Source: Thalassobellus sediminis (GTDB taxonomy: Bacteria > Bacteroidota > Bacteroidia > Flavobacteriales > Flavobacteriaceae). From it: a stretch of DNA of 64,000 nt. The stretch lies in assembly GCF_044386045.1 (NCBI RefSeq), contig NZ_JBISCD010000039.1, positions 186,001 to 250,000 of the forward strand. Direction: 5' to 3'. The position numbers and the translations under genes were made by a program. The notes under the pieces were generated by a model. That model had not been told where the DNA came from and did not search any database. It was given only the letters and a program-made list of their open reading frames with translations. Shown one piece after another: positions 45,613-54,094 of the stretch (position 1 is its first letter; every line of letters starts with the position of its first letter).

Positions 45613-45989
45613 TATTGTTTTTTAACTTTAATATTTGTTATAGTTGCAATACTATCACAATTTTGAACAGTTAAAGTAATTTCTTCTTCTTCATATTCAC
45701 CTTCAACAATATAAATACTGCAGGGTTTTTCTCTTGTTTTACTTTCAGAAAAATTAATATCACCTTTCTTTAAAACATAATATATTTTAGTAGAATCACT
45801 TTTGTAATTAGAAAAGTATGGTTCAACATTATCGCCATAAATAATTTTTTTCGAGTTTATATTTTTTAAAACACGAGCATCTGGACCATAACTGCACGAC
45901 GCTTTTTTACCATTCAAAAAGAAAGCTAAAATTATTAGCCCCATTGAAAAACCACCTAAATAATACCCAATTCGTTGTATTAATTTCAT
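45612..45989 (-). CDS. Small membrane-anchored protein of unknown function (possibly DUF4258-like)
   Basis: This 125-residue protein has one N-terminal membrane helix (about 10-27) and then a soluble part containing CSYGPDARVLKNI and three cysteines (CSY, CSIY, NCDS). From memory it resembles a small flavobacterial protein, annotated with DUF4258, found beside alanine dehydrogenase; I cannot confirm this here. Its stop overlaps the start of the second phosphoglycosyl transferase by 1 base, so the two are probably translated together. It ends in lysine-rich KVKKQ. Confidence 0.65.
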   Translation of the reverse strand: MKLIQRIGYYLGGFSMGLIILAFFLNGKKASCSYGPDARVLKNINSKKIIYGDNVEPYFSNYKSDSTKIYYVLKKGDINFSESKTREKPCSIYIVEGEYEEEEITLTVQNCDSIATITNIKVKKQ

Positions 45990-46034
45990 TTAAAAAAAAA
46001 TTTGGAAAGAAATTGGTGATTTTTAGATTTTGAA

Positions 46035-47234
46035 TTAAAATATAAGAAGATTAATATCACTATAATTTAAATCGAACCACTCACCAACAGATTTACTTGT
46101 TAAAATTCCGTGGTAAAAATACAACCCATTTTTCAAACCTCTATCAAATCTAAGAGAATTTTCTATACCACCGTCTTCTGCAATTTTTAATAAATAAGGT
46201 GTGAAAATATTACTAATTGATACAGAAGCAGTACGGGAATATCTAGCAGGGATATTAGGTACACAATAATGAATAACGTTGTGCTTTATAAATGTAGGTT
46301 GCTTATGAGTAGTAACTTCACTGGTTTCAAAGCAACCACCCATATCAATACTAACATCAATTATAATAGCTCCTTTTTTCATACTTTGAACCATAGCATC
46401 TGAAACAATAATAGGAGATCGATTAGTTCCTCTTACAGCTCCTATAACTACATCACATCTTTTTAAAGCTTTAGTTAAATTTTTGGGTTGTAGAGTTGAA
46501 GTAAAAAAAGGCCGCCCTAAATTAGTTTGGATGCGTCTTAATTTTGTTATAGAATTATCAAATACTTTTACGTTTGCACCTAAGCCTATTGAACTTCTAG
46601 CAGCAAATTCACCAACGGTGCCAGCTCCAAGTATAACAACCTCAATAGGAGGGACGCCACTTATGTTTCCAAACATAAGTCCGTTACCATCTTTATTATC
46701 GGATAATAATTCGGCAGCAACTAAAACAGAAGCTGTTCCTGCAATTTCGCTTAACGACTTAACGGCAGGATATGTTCCGTCAGAATCTCTAATAAATTCA
46801 AAAGCTAAAGCTGTAACACGTTTAGAAGCCAAAGTTTCAAAGTATTTTTTATTCTGAGTTTTTATTTGCAAAGCAGAAATTAATATAGCTTGTGGGTTAA
46901 GAAGCTTAATTTGCTCCATTGTTGGAGGTTCAACTTTAAGCACCATTGGACAAGCAAAAACTTTAGCGGTGTCTTTCGTTATTTCGGCTCCAGCTTCACT
47001 ATAATCTTTATCGCTAAATCTTGCCCCTTCACCAGCACCAGATTCTAGTAATACCCTGTGTCCATTGCTAACAAGTGCAAATACGGCGTCAGGAGTTAAA
47101 CAAACACGTTTTTCTTGAAAAGCTGTCTCCTTAGGTATTCCAATAAAAAGTTCACCTTTTCGTTTATAAATTTCAAGAGTTTCTTCTTGTGGTAATAGTT
47201 GTTGCTTTGTAAAAGGCGAAAGTGGTTTCGACAT
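46035..47234 (-). CDS. ald: Alanine dehydrogenase
   Basis: This 399-residue enzyme of the alanine dehydrogenase / NAD(P) transhydrogenase family shows GIPKETAFQEKRVCLTP (substrate domain), LKVEPPTMEQI, the NAD-binding VVILGAGTVGEFAARSSIGLG and GAIIIDVSIDMGG. It catalyses reversible deamination of alanine to pyruvate. It carries an extra N-terminal segment of about 30 residues before the usual GIPKE start, common in Bacteroidota forms. It is divergent from the outer-membrane receptor gene. Confidence 0.92.
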   Translation of the reverse strand: MSKPLSPFTKQQLLPQEETLEIYKRKGELFIGIPKETAFQEKRVCLTPDAVFALVSNGHRVLLESGAGEGARFSDKDYSEAGAEITKDTAKVFACPMVLKVEPPTMEQIKLLNPQAILISALQIKTQNKKYFETLASKRVTALAFEFIRDSDGTYPAVKSLSEIAGTASVLVAAELLSDNKDGNGLMFGNISGVPPIEVVILGAGTVGEFAARSSIGLGANVKVFDNSITKLRRIQTNLGRPFFTSTLQPKNLTKALKRCDVVIGAVRGTNRSPIIVSDAMVQSMKKGAIIIDVSIDMGGCFETSEVTTHKQPTFIKHNVIHYCVPNIPARYSRTASVSISNIFTPYLLKIAEDGGIENSLRFDRGLKNGLYFYHGILTSKSVGEWFDLNYSDINLLIF

Positions 47235-47383
47235 GTTTGCTTAAATTTTAATAAAATTGAAATTACGAATATTTTTTTGATTTTCTAAAACAGAATTTTA
47301 TTTATATAATTGATTTTTTTAGTGTAAGATATCATTTCAACGATTATATGGGATAACCTCAATGTAATTTAATTTAAAAGATT

Positions 47384-47391
47384 TAAATTTG
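47384..47391 (+). promoter_or_regulatory. Possible -7 box for the outer-membrane receptor gene
   Basis: TAAATTTG fits TANNTTTG and ends 17 bases before the ATG at 47409. No good TTG lies at the expected distance upstream. Confidence 0.35.
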
Positions 47392-47408
47392 TAAGTACTA
47401 TTTTATAT

Positions 47409-49844
47409 ATGAGTATTACAAAACTACCTTATTTAATTTTATTTTTTTTCTCTGCGCTTTGCTTTTCGCAAAGCTATAGCATAAAAGGGGACTTACAAGA
47501 TGAAAACGGACTGCCCATAGCATTTGCTAATGCTATTTTAGTAGATTTAGATGATATAAATATTATAAAAGGTACTATTACAGACGAGGAAGGTAGTTTT
47601 ACACTTGAAAACTTAAAACCTGGAGATTATATTTTTAAAATAAGTTTTTTAGGTTTTAAAGAATATACAACAAGAGTTGAGCTTGATAGAGATATTGATT
47701 TTGAAACAATAACGCTTAATGAAACACCACAAGAGCTAAATGGAGTTACTGTTGTAGCAAAACGGCCTACAATTAAACGTTTAGTTGATCGTACCGTTTT
47801 TAATGTTGAAAACTCTACATTATCTAATAATAATGTTTTGGATGTTTTAAAACATGCGCCTGGAGTTATAGTAGGTAACGACCAGATAACAGTTAAAACG
47901 AAAATACCAGTAGTTTATTTAAATGATAGAAGGATATATTTGTCTATAGAAGAAGTACAGCAATTATTAGAAGGCACATCTGCAAATAATATTAAATCTA
48001 TAGAAGTTATAACAAATCCTCCAGCGAAATATGATGCAGAAGGAGGAGCTGTACTTAATATCATTACAAGTAAAAACATTATTGCTGGATATAATGGTAG
48101 TGTTTTTGGTAATTTTAAGCAGGGGAGTGAGTTTCCTAAATATTCTTTAGGTACAAATCATTTTTTTAAAACAAAAAAACTAAATACTCACATAAACTAT
48201 ACTATTAGTCCGCGAAAAGATTTTATATTTAATAATGAGTATGTCAATTTTATTAATGAAAATAATCTTGTGTTTTCAAACTGGGAAACCGATTATAGAA
48301 AAACAGAAAAATCTACTAACCAAAATATTAATGCAAATATAGATTATCAAATAAATAAGAATAATAGTCTTGGTTTTTCTACCAATATCTTGATAAAACC
48401 TAGAGAGAACTCTAAAACAAATGCAAATTCTGAAACTTCAGTATTTGGATCTAATCAAGCTCTAGACTCGATATTTAACACTTCTAATCGTTTAGTCGAA
48501 GAAACTTTTAATTTAGCTTTTACATTAGATTATTTGCATAAGTTTAAAAAAGAAGGTGAACAAATTAGTGCGAGCTGGCACCACACCAATTTTGACTTTT
48601 CAAACTTCCAAGATGTCAATACGGGGTATTTTTTACCAAATACAGATGTATCGTTTCGAGATAATAGATTTCAAACATTTTCTGGTCAAAAAATAAAAAT
48701 CTATGCAAGTCAAATAGATTATGAATTACCAATTGATGAAAAATCATTATTTGAAGCAGGAGTAAAAATTTCTAATATTGATTCTAAAAGTATATTGAAT
48801 CAATTTACTTTTGAAAATAATATTAAAACAGAAAATTTACAAGATTCTGATACTTTTCTATACGATGAAACTAATTATGCTGGCTATTTAAGTTATGCTA
48901 AAGATTGGGAATCATGGAGTTTAAAATCTGGAGTTCGAGCTGAGTTTACTAGAGTACAAGGAAAATCAATAGCAACAAATCAAATCAATAGCAATAATTA
49001 TTTCAAGTTATTCCCTTCTATTCATCTATCAAACACTTTGAATGACAATCATAAATTGTATTTCAATTACAATAGAAGTATTTATAGACCACGATATAGT
49101 CAGTTAAATCCGTTTAAATATTTTATTAGCGATAATACATTTATATCAGGTGACCCAAATCTAAAACCACAAATAGATGATGAATTTACATTAGGCTATT
49201 CTTTTTTTAAAGAGCATTCTTTAGAGGTGTATTATAGAAATGAATCAAAACCAATCCTTCTTGTAGTTTTTCAAGATAATGAAAACAATCTTATAAAGTA
49301 TATCAATACAAACATAGACCAAAGTGTTTCTTATGGGATATATTATAGTTTTTATCATGATTTATTTAAAAATTGGAATATGAGTTTTGAAACTCAATTA
49401 TTTTATTATGATAATCAATTTAGAGCAATAGAAAGTAATGATAGTATCTTTAAATCTAACAAATGGACAACATATTTTGAAATAACTAATTATATATATT
49501 TTCTCAGTAATAGAAGTTTAAATGTTGACATATCTTATATTTACATATCTCCATGGGCAGAAGGTCCTTCTATTTTGTCAACAAGATCTAGTTTAGATTT
49601 TTCTTTAAGGAAAACATTATGGAAAAATAAAGCATCTATCAGTATAGGTGTAGTAGATACTTTTAATAACTATAATTTTATTGAAACTAGTAGATACTTA
49701 AATCAAGATGTTAGAGTGAAACACAGAAAAGAGAGTAGATTGATTACTTTTGGTTTTAGTTATAAGTTTGGAAATTATAAACTATCAACTAATGAAAAAG
49801 ATGTTGATATAAATGAGCGAAATAGAATTAATAACAAAAATTAA
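47409..49844 (+). CDS. Outer-membrane beta-barrel protein, TonB-dependent-receptor-like
   Basis: This 811-residue protein has a signal peptide (1-20, ending ALCFS), a CarboxypepD-regulatory-like domain (about 22-105, with GLPIAFANAILV and NLKPGDYIFKISFLGFKEY), a plug domain (110-220, with VLDVLKHAPGVIV and VITNPPAKYDAEGGAVLNI) and a large beta-barrel. It matches the PF14905-type outer-membrane barrels of Bacteroidota; the substrate is unknown. The C-terminus ends in polar NERNRINNKN after FGFSYKFG, so the true barrel end lies about 25 residues before the stop. Its stop shares TTAA with the convergent gene. Confidence 0.88.
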   Translation: MSITKLPYLILFFFSALCFSQSYSIKGDLQDENGLPIAFANAILVDLDDINIIKGTITDEEGSFTLENLKPGDYIFKISFLGFKEYTTRVELDRDIDFETITLNETPQELNGVTVVAKRPTIKRLVDRTVFNVENSTLSNNNVLDVLKHAPGVIVGNDQITVKTKIPVVYLNDRRIYLSIEEVQQLLEGTSANNIKSIEVITNPPAKYDAEGGAVLNIITSKNIIAGYNGSVFGNFKQGSEFPKYSLGTNHFFKTKKLNTHINYTISPRKDFIFNNEYVNFINENNLVFSNWETDYRKTEKSTNQNINANIDYQINKNNSLGFSTNILIKPRENSKTNANSETSVFGSNQALDSIFNTSNRLVEETFNLAFTLDYLHKFKKEGEQISASWHHTNFDFSNFQDVNTGYFLPNTDVSFRDNRFQTFSGQKIKIYASQIDYELPIDEKSLFEAGVKISNIDSKSILNQFTFENNIKTENLQDSDTFLYDETNYAGYLSYAKDWESWSLKSGVRAEFTRVQGKSIATNQINSNNYFKLFPSIHLSNTLNDNHKLYFNYNRSIYRPRYSQLNPFKYFISDNTFISGDPNLKPQIDDEFTLGYSFFKEHSLEVYYRNESKPILLVVFQDNENNLIKYINTNIDQSVSYGIYYSFYHDLFKNWNMSFETQLFYYDNQFRAIESNDSIFKSNKWTTYFEITNYIYFLSNRSLNVDISYIYISPWAEGPSILSTRSSLDFSLRKTLWKNKASISIGVVDTFNNYNFIETSRYLNQDVRVKHRKESRLITFGFSYKFGNYKLSTNEKDVDINERNRINNKN

Positions 49845-50380
49845 AAATACTGAGTTATTTTCTCCCAAAAACTTTTAGGAGATATTTTTAGTTCATCTTC
49901 TAATTCTTGCATTGATTTATTAGCCTCATTAACTGTATTAAATATTCTAGCTCTAATTAAATAAATTGAGGGTATAATGATTGCCATTATGGGTATTAAA
50001 TAAATTAACTGATTACTATCAATGTTCAATGTGTTGTCTTTATTTAGTATATCAGATATTTGGTAAGCATACATTGCTATTGGAACTAGTAAAGTATGAT
50101 ACCACCAATGGCGACAAGTAAAAAACCATAATAACAATAAATACAATGGTATTATTTTACCTAATAACACCCAAATAGCAACTCCAGCACTTTCGTAGTA
50201 ACCGCTACTATAAGTAAATTCATATCCAAAAATAAAAGTGCTCCAGATTTTAACATCTGGAACACTTTCATGTAAGTAAAATAAATAAGGAGTTATAGCT
50301 ATTAATGTTGCTATAATTGCTCCACCGATAAATTTATTATCTTTTGATTTTAGATTTTGGTGCTGTTTCTTGGTGTCCAT
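49841..50380 (-). CDS. Conserved-looking membrane protein of unknown function
   Basis: This 179-residue protein has four hydrophobic segments (about 18-36, 66-88, 93-112 and 124-145), a Trp/His-rich loop CRHWWYH between two of them, and a charged C-terminal tail (ELEDELKISPKSFWEKI). I do not recognise a family. Its start lies inside the small secreted-peptide gene (50337-50465) in another frame, overlapping by 44 bases, so the two are probably translationally coupled. It converges on the receptor gene with a shared TTAA. Confidence 0.65.
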   Translation of the reverse strand: MDTKKQHQNLKSKDNKFIGGAIIATLIAITPYLFYLHESVPDVKIWSTFIFGYEFTYSSGYYESAGVAIWVLLGKIIPLYLLLLWFFTCRHWWYHTLLVPIAMYAYQISDILNKDNTLNIDSNQLIYLIPIMAIIIPSIYLIRARIFNTVNEANKSMQELEDELKISPKSFWEKITQYF

Positions 50381-50465
50381 CTACGTTATAAGCGCTTACT
50401 GCTTGAGTCATAAATAACATTCCTCCTAATATTGCTACTGCAACGATAAATTTTTTAGTTTTCAT
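50337..50465 (-). CDS. Small secreted peptide, 42 residues
   Basis: The frame reads MKTKKFIVAVAILGGMLFM, then TQAVSAYNVDGHQETAPKS, then KIKR and a stop. The first 25 residues form a textbook signal peptide ending in the Ala-x-Ala-like AVSA, leaving a mature peptide of about 17 residues. A TACTTTTG box lies 30 bases upstream on this strand. The gene overlaps the start of the 179-residue membrane protein by 44 bases in another frame. Support is a good signal peptide, a promoter box and position; homology is unknown to me. Confidence 0.55.
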   Translation of the reverse strand: MKTKKFIVAVAILGGMLFMTQAVSAYNVDGHQETAPKSKIKR

Positions 50466-50495
50466 AATTTAAGGGATTTTAATTAATTAATACCT

Positions 50496-50503
50496 CAAAA
50501 GTA
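50496..50503 (-). promoter_or_regulatory. Possible -7 box for the small peptide / membrane protein pair
   Basis: Read on the minus strand this is TACTTTTG, matching TANNTTTG, 30 bases ahead of the ATG at 50465. No TTG at the usual spacing was found. Confidence 0.4.
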
Positions 50504-50623
50504 ATTACAAACTACATAGAAGAAATTCGTGAAATGTTAAAATTATGTTAAAAACAATTTATTTTAAAATTTGTGCTGTGGCTTTTCCGTAAATCTTCTG
50601 TTTTGGAAGTGTTTATGTGTTAT

Positions 50624-51070
50624 TTATTCATGTCTTTCAAGCAAATTTGGTTTATTATTCTTGTTAATACTAAGCTTTAATGTTCTAGAATTGTTATTAT
50701 TTAAAATTAAATCGATCCTATTAAATTCTACTGGCAGAATATCTTTTACAATATCTGGCCATTCTATTAAAGACCAATTTTTAGAATCTAAATAATCTTC
50801 TATTCCAAAATTATAAGCTTCTTCAATGTCATTTATTCTATATAAATCAAAATGAAAAATTTTATCATTTTTTAGTTCGTATTCATTAACAATAGAAAAG
50901 GTAGGACTGCTAACTTCATCATAACTTCCTAATGCTTTAACTAAAGATTTTATTAATGTTGTTTTACCAGCACCCATATCTCCATAAAACAATATTGTCT
51001 TTGATGTGAGTTTACTAATTAATTTATTTGCAACATTGTCTACTTCATTTATCTTGTAATTAATTTCCAA
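50624..51070 (-). CDS. tsaE: tRNA threonylcarbamoyladenosine biosynthesis ATPase TsaE
   Basis: This 148-residue P-loop ATPase has Walker A GDMGAGKTT (30-38), SSPTFSIVNEY and FHFDLYRI (the TsaE blocks with the Walker-B-like Asp), and LIEWPDIV. It works with TsaB and TsaD to put the threonylcarbamoyl group on A37 of ANN-decoding tRNAs. Length is normal. It lies downstream of porX in the same direction, 91 bases apart. Confidence 0.94.
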   Translation of the reverse strand: MEINYKINEVDNVANKLISKLTSKTILFYGDMGAGKTTLIKSLVKALGSYDEVSSPTFSIVNEYELKNDKIFHFDLYRINDIEEAYNFGIEDYLDSKNWSLIEWPDIVKDILPVEFNRIDLILNNNNSRTLKLSINKNNKPNLLERHE

Positions 51071-51161
51071 CTTAAATAAAATTTATATGCAATATTACTA
51101 ATTATATTTGATAAAATCTACTAAAAAATGCATTTTATCGATGTTTTTTGCTTTTAAAAGG

Positions 51162-52715
51162 CTATTTAGGATTAAAAACTATAAAAGGAATAATCATTTC
51201 CTCTAAAGAAACGCCACCATGTTGATATGTGTTTCTAAAATAACTCACATAATGGTTGTAGTTATTTGGATAAGCAAAAAACAAATCGTTTTTTGCAAAA
51301 ATATAAGAACTATTCATTGTAAGTGAAGGCAAATGAATATCCTTAGGATTTTTTGAAGCAAGCACATCTTTCTTTTCATAAGTTAAACTTCTACCTGTTT
51401 TATATCTTAAGTTTAAACTAGTATCTCTATCTCCAATAACTTTAGACGGATTTTTAACATTAATAGTTCCATGATCTGTGGTAAGTATGAGTTTAAACCC
51501 TAACTGTTGTGCTTGTTGAATCATTTCTAATAAAGGAGAGTTTTTAAACCAACTATGGGTTAACGATCTGTAGGCTTTATCGTTAGATGCTAATTCTTTC
51601 ACAACTTCCATTTCTGTTTTAGCATGCGAAAGCATATCAACAAAATTATATACTATTACAGATAAATCATTCTTTTTTAAAGAATTAAAGTTTTCAACTA
51701 GTTTTTTGCCGGCTTTTAGATTTGTGATTTTATGATACTCACAAGTTAAGTTTGTTAGACTTAATCGTTTCATTTGTGCTTCTAAAAATTCTGCTTCAAA
51801 AAGATTTTTACCTCCTTCGTCTGTATCGTTTTTCCAATATTCAGGAAATAACTTTTCCATATCGCTAGGCATTAAGCCAGAGAAAATGGCATTCCTTGCA
51901 TATTGGGTTGCTGTAGGTAAGATGCTAAAAAACGCTTCTTCTTTTTCTTTTTTATAAAAATTATTGATTACAGGTTCAAAAACTTTCCATTGGTCATATC
52001 TTAAATTATCAATAACCACCAATAATGTAGGTTGCTCTTTATTTAATTCTGGAGCTATTTTTTCTTTAAAAAGGGTATGAGACATTACAGGAGATTCTGT
52101 ATGTGGTTTAAACCAATCTTCATATTCTTTTTCTATAAATTTTCCGAACTGAGCATTTGCTTCATTTTTTTGGGATTCTAAAATTTCAAACATGCCAATA
52201 TCTTCAATATCTTCAAGTTGTAATTCCCAATAAATAAGCTTTTGATATAAAGTTATCCATTCTTCATAAGAATTTACCATAGATAAATCCATAGATATTT
52301 TTCTAAACTCTTGTTGGTAGTTTGATGTTGTTTTTTCAGAAACTAATCTAGAATGGTCTAAATTCTTTTTTAAGCTTAAAAGTATTTGATTAGGGTTTAC
52401 AGGCTTAATTAAGTAATCTGCTATTTTATTACCAATAGCTTCTTCCATGATATATTCTTCTTCACTCTTAGTGATCATAACAACAGGAAGGTTATTTTGC
52501 TTTTCTTTTATTTCATTTAAAGTTTCAAGACCAGTTAGTCCAGGCATATTTTCGTCTAAAAATACAATGTCAAAATTTTCATCATCTAATATATCAATTG
52601 CTTCAGAACCACTTTTGCAGGTAGTTACATTATAACTCTTTTTTTCAAGAAATAAAATATGTGGCTTTAATAAATCTATCTCATCATCAACCCAAAGTAT
52701 TTTTATTGTATTCAT
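51162..52715 (-). CDS. porX: T9SS response regulator PorX with PglZ-type phosphatase domain
   Basis: This 517-residue protein has an N-terminal receiver domain (1-120; acidic DDE at 10-12, phosphoacceptor Asp54 in FLDENMPG, Thr/Ser at 82-84, Lys104 in LIKPVN) and a C-terminal alkaline-phosphatase-like PglZ domain (about 215-515). In the latter, VVIDNLRYDQW, FSILPTATQYARN and LTTDHGT supply metal ligands and nucleophile. PorX with the sensor PorY regulates type IX secretion genes and has been reported to hydrolyse nucleotide-type substrates. It fits the sorting-domain protein at 2438-2929. No porY is in the window. Confidence 0.93.
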   Translation of the reverse strand: MNTIKILWVDDEIDLLKPHILFLEKKSYNVTTCKSGSEAIDILDDENFDIVFLDENMPGLTGLETLNEIKEKQNNLPVVMITKSEEEYIMEEAIGNKIADYLIKPVNPNQILLSLKKNLDHSRLVSEKTTSNYQQEFRKISMDLSMVNSYEEWITLYQKLIYWELQLEDIEDIGMFEILESQKNEANAQFGKFIEKEYEDWFKPHTESPVMSHTLFKEKIAPELNKEQPTLLVVIDNLRYDQWKVFEPVINNFYKKEKEEAFFSILPTATQYARNAIFSGLMPSDMEKLFPEYWKNDTDEGGKNLFEAEFLEAQMKRLSLTNLTCEYHKITNLKAGKKLVENFNSLKKNDLSVIVYNFVDMLSHAKTEMEVVKELASNDKAYRSLTHSWFKNSPLLEMIQQAQQLGFKLILTTDHGTINVKNPSKVIGDRDTSLNLRYKTGRSLTYEKKDVLASKNPKDIHLPSLTMNSSYIFAKNDLFFAYPNNYNHYVSYFRNTYQHGGVSLEEMIIPFIVFNPK

Positions 52716-52783
52716 TTAAATGTAATTTAAATTTTTATAGTAATTAGAATTAATTTTAAGTCTTTTATTAGACTTCATATAAT

Positions 52784-52791
52784 TATATTTG
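52784..52791 (+). promoter_or_regulatory. Possible -7 box for the HD-hydrolase gene
   Basis: TATATTTG matches TANNTTTG and ends 29 bases before the TTG start at 52821. No clear TTG element is visible at the usual spacing. Confidence 0.38.
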
Positions 52792-52820
52792 TGTCTATTA
52801 AACTATATAATTTTTAAAGT

Positions 52821-54041
52821 TTGAACAAACTTAAAATATTAAACGATCCAATTTACGGTTTTATTACCATTCCAAATTCTCTTATTTTTGATTTAATTCA
52901 GCATAAGTATTTTCAAAGGCTAAGGCGGATAACACAAATGGGGATGTCTTATATGGTGTATCCAGGAGCACATCATACACGTTTTCATCATGCCATTGGT
53001 TGTGTGCACTTAATGCAACAAGCTATCAATGTACTTCGTTTTAAAGGAGTTGCAATCTCTAAAGACGAAGAAGATGCATTATATATTGCTATTTTATTGC
53101 ATGATATTGGTCATGGTCCGTTCTCTCATGCTATGGAACATAGTATAGTTAATAATGTGTCTCACGAGCAAATTTCATTGCTTTTTATGGAGGAATTAAA
53201 TGAAGAATTTAACGGAAGTTTAACGCTTGCCATCCAAATCTTCAAAGGAGAATACCATAGAAACTTTATGTGTCAGCTTATTTCAGGACAGTTTGATATG
53301 GATAGAGCCGATTATTTAAAGCGAGATAGTTTTTATACAGGTGTTGCTGAGGGTAATATAAATAGTGAACGATTAATTACCATGCTTAATGTTGTTAACG
53401 ATGAATTGGTAGTTGAGGAAAAAGGCATTTATAGTGTTGAGAAGTTTATAATTGCACGCCGTTTAATGTACTGGCAAGTATATTTACATAAAACAGGATT
53501 GGTTGCAGAGCAATTGCTAATTAGAGTTTTAAAACGTGCAAAACAATTAACAATAAAAGGAGAAGTGCTTAACGCTAGCAAACCGCTTCAGTATTTTTTA
53601 AATAATGAAATTTCAATTGATGATTTTAATAAAGATACACTTAGTATTTTTTCTCAATTAGATGATTATGATGTTATTTCAGCTATGAAAGAATGGCAAT
53701 ATCATAATGATTTTGTGCTGAGTAATTTATGTGAAATGATTATTAATAGAGTTTTGTTAAAAATAAAGCTTAAGAATAAGCCAATTAAAAAGCAAAGTCT
53801 AGAAAAACACATTGAAGAATTGATTTTAGAACATAAAATCAACAAAAAAGAAGCAGAATATTTTGTGTTTACTGGCAGCATTTCTAATCAAGCTTATCAA
53901 TTAAAGCACCAGAGCATTAATATATTACATAAGTCTGGTAAGATTCAAGATATAGTAAAAGCCTCAGATCAACTAAATCTTAAAGCTTTATCAAAACCAG
54001 TAACTAAATATTATATATGTTACCCCAAAGTTAAACTTTAG
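52821..54041 (+). CDS. HD-domain phosphohydrolase (dNTPase/SAMHD1-like)
   Basis: This 406-residue protein opens with NDPIYGFITIP and carries the HD metal site as HTRFHHAIG (52-60) and LLHDIGHGPFSHAME (93-107), with the final Asp in QFDMDRADYLKRD. Relatives are dNTP triphosphohydrolase-like proteins of unclear substrate. The start is TTG at 52821: an in-frame stop TAA at 52815-52817 excludes any upstream start, and the family motif begins within the first ten residues. Divergent from porX. Confidence 0.88.
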   Translation: MNKLKILNDPIYGFITIPNSLIFDLIQHKYFQRLRRITQMGMSYMVYPGAHHTRFHHAIGCVHLMQQAINVLRFKGVAISKDEEDALYIAILLHDIGHGPFSHAMEHSIVNNVSHEQISLLFMEELNEEFNGSLTLAIQIFKGEYHRNFMCQLISGQFDMDRADYLKRDSFYTGVAEGNINSERLITMLNVVNDELVVEEKGIYSVEKFIIARRLMYWQVYLHKTGLVAEQLLIRVLKRAKQLTIKGEVLNASKPLQYFLNNEISIDDFNKDTLSIFSQLDDYDVISAMKEWQYHNDFVLSNLCEMIINRVLLKIKLKNKPIKKQSLEKHIEELILEHKINKKEAEYFVFTGSISNQAYQLKHQSINILHKSGKIQDIVKASDQLNLKALSKPVTKYYICYPKVKL

Positions 54042-54052
54042 TACATTTTTCC

Positions 54053-54060
54053 TATTTTTG
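54053..54060 (+). promoter_or_regulatory. Possible -7 box for the lipid A operon
   Basis: TATTTTTG matches TANNTTTG and ends 34 bases before the GTG start of lpxD. No TTG upstream at normal spacing, only TTA-type sequence. Confidence 0.38.
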
Positions 54061-54094
54061 CGGTAATCAAACAAAAAACAATTAAAATTTTAGT

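Noticed and set aside
51162..52715. PglZ domain as a sign of a BREX/Pgl phage defence system
   Set aside because: The domain is fused to a receiver domain in the PorX layout, and no BREX partners (methylase, BrxC, BrxL) are present.
15988..54060. Short TANNTTTG-type boxes as firm promoters
   Set aside because: In such AT-rich DNA the eight-base pattern is frequent, and most lack a TTG at the right spacing, so they are listed only as low-confidence sites.
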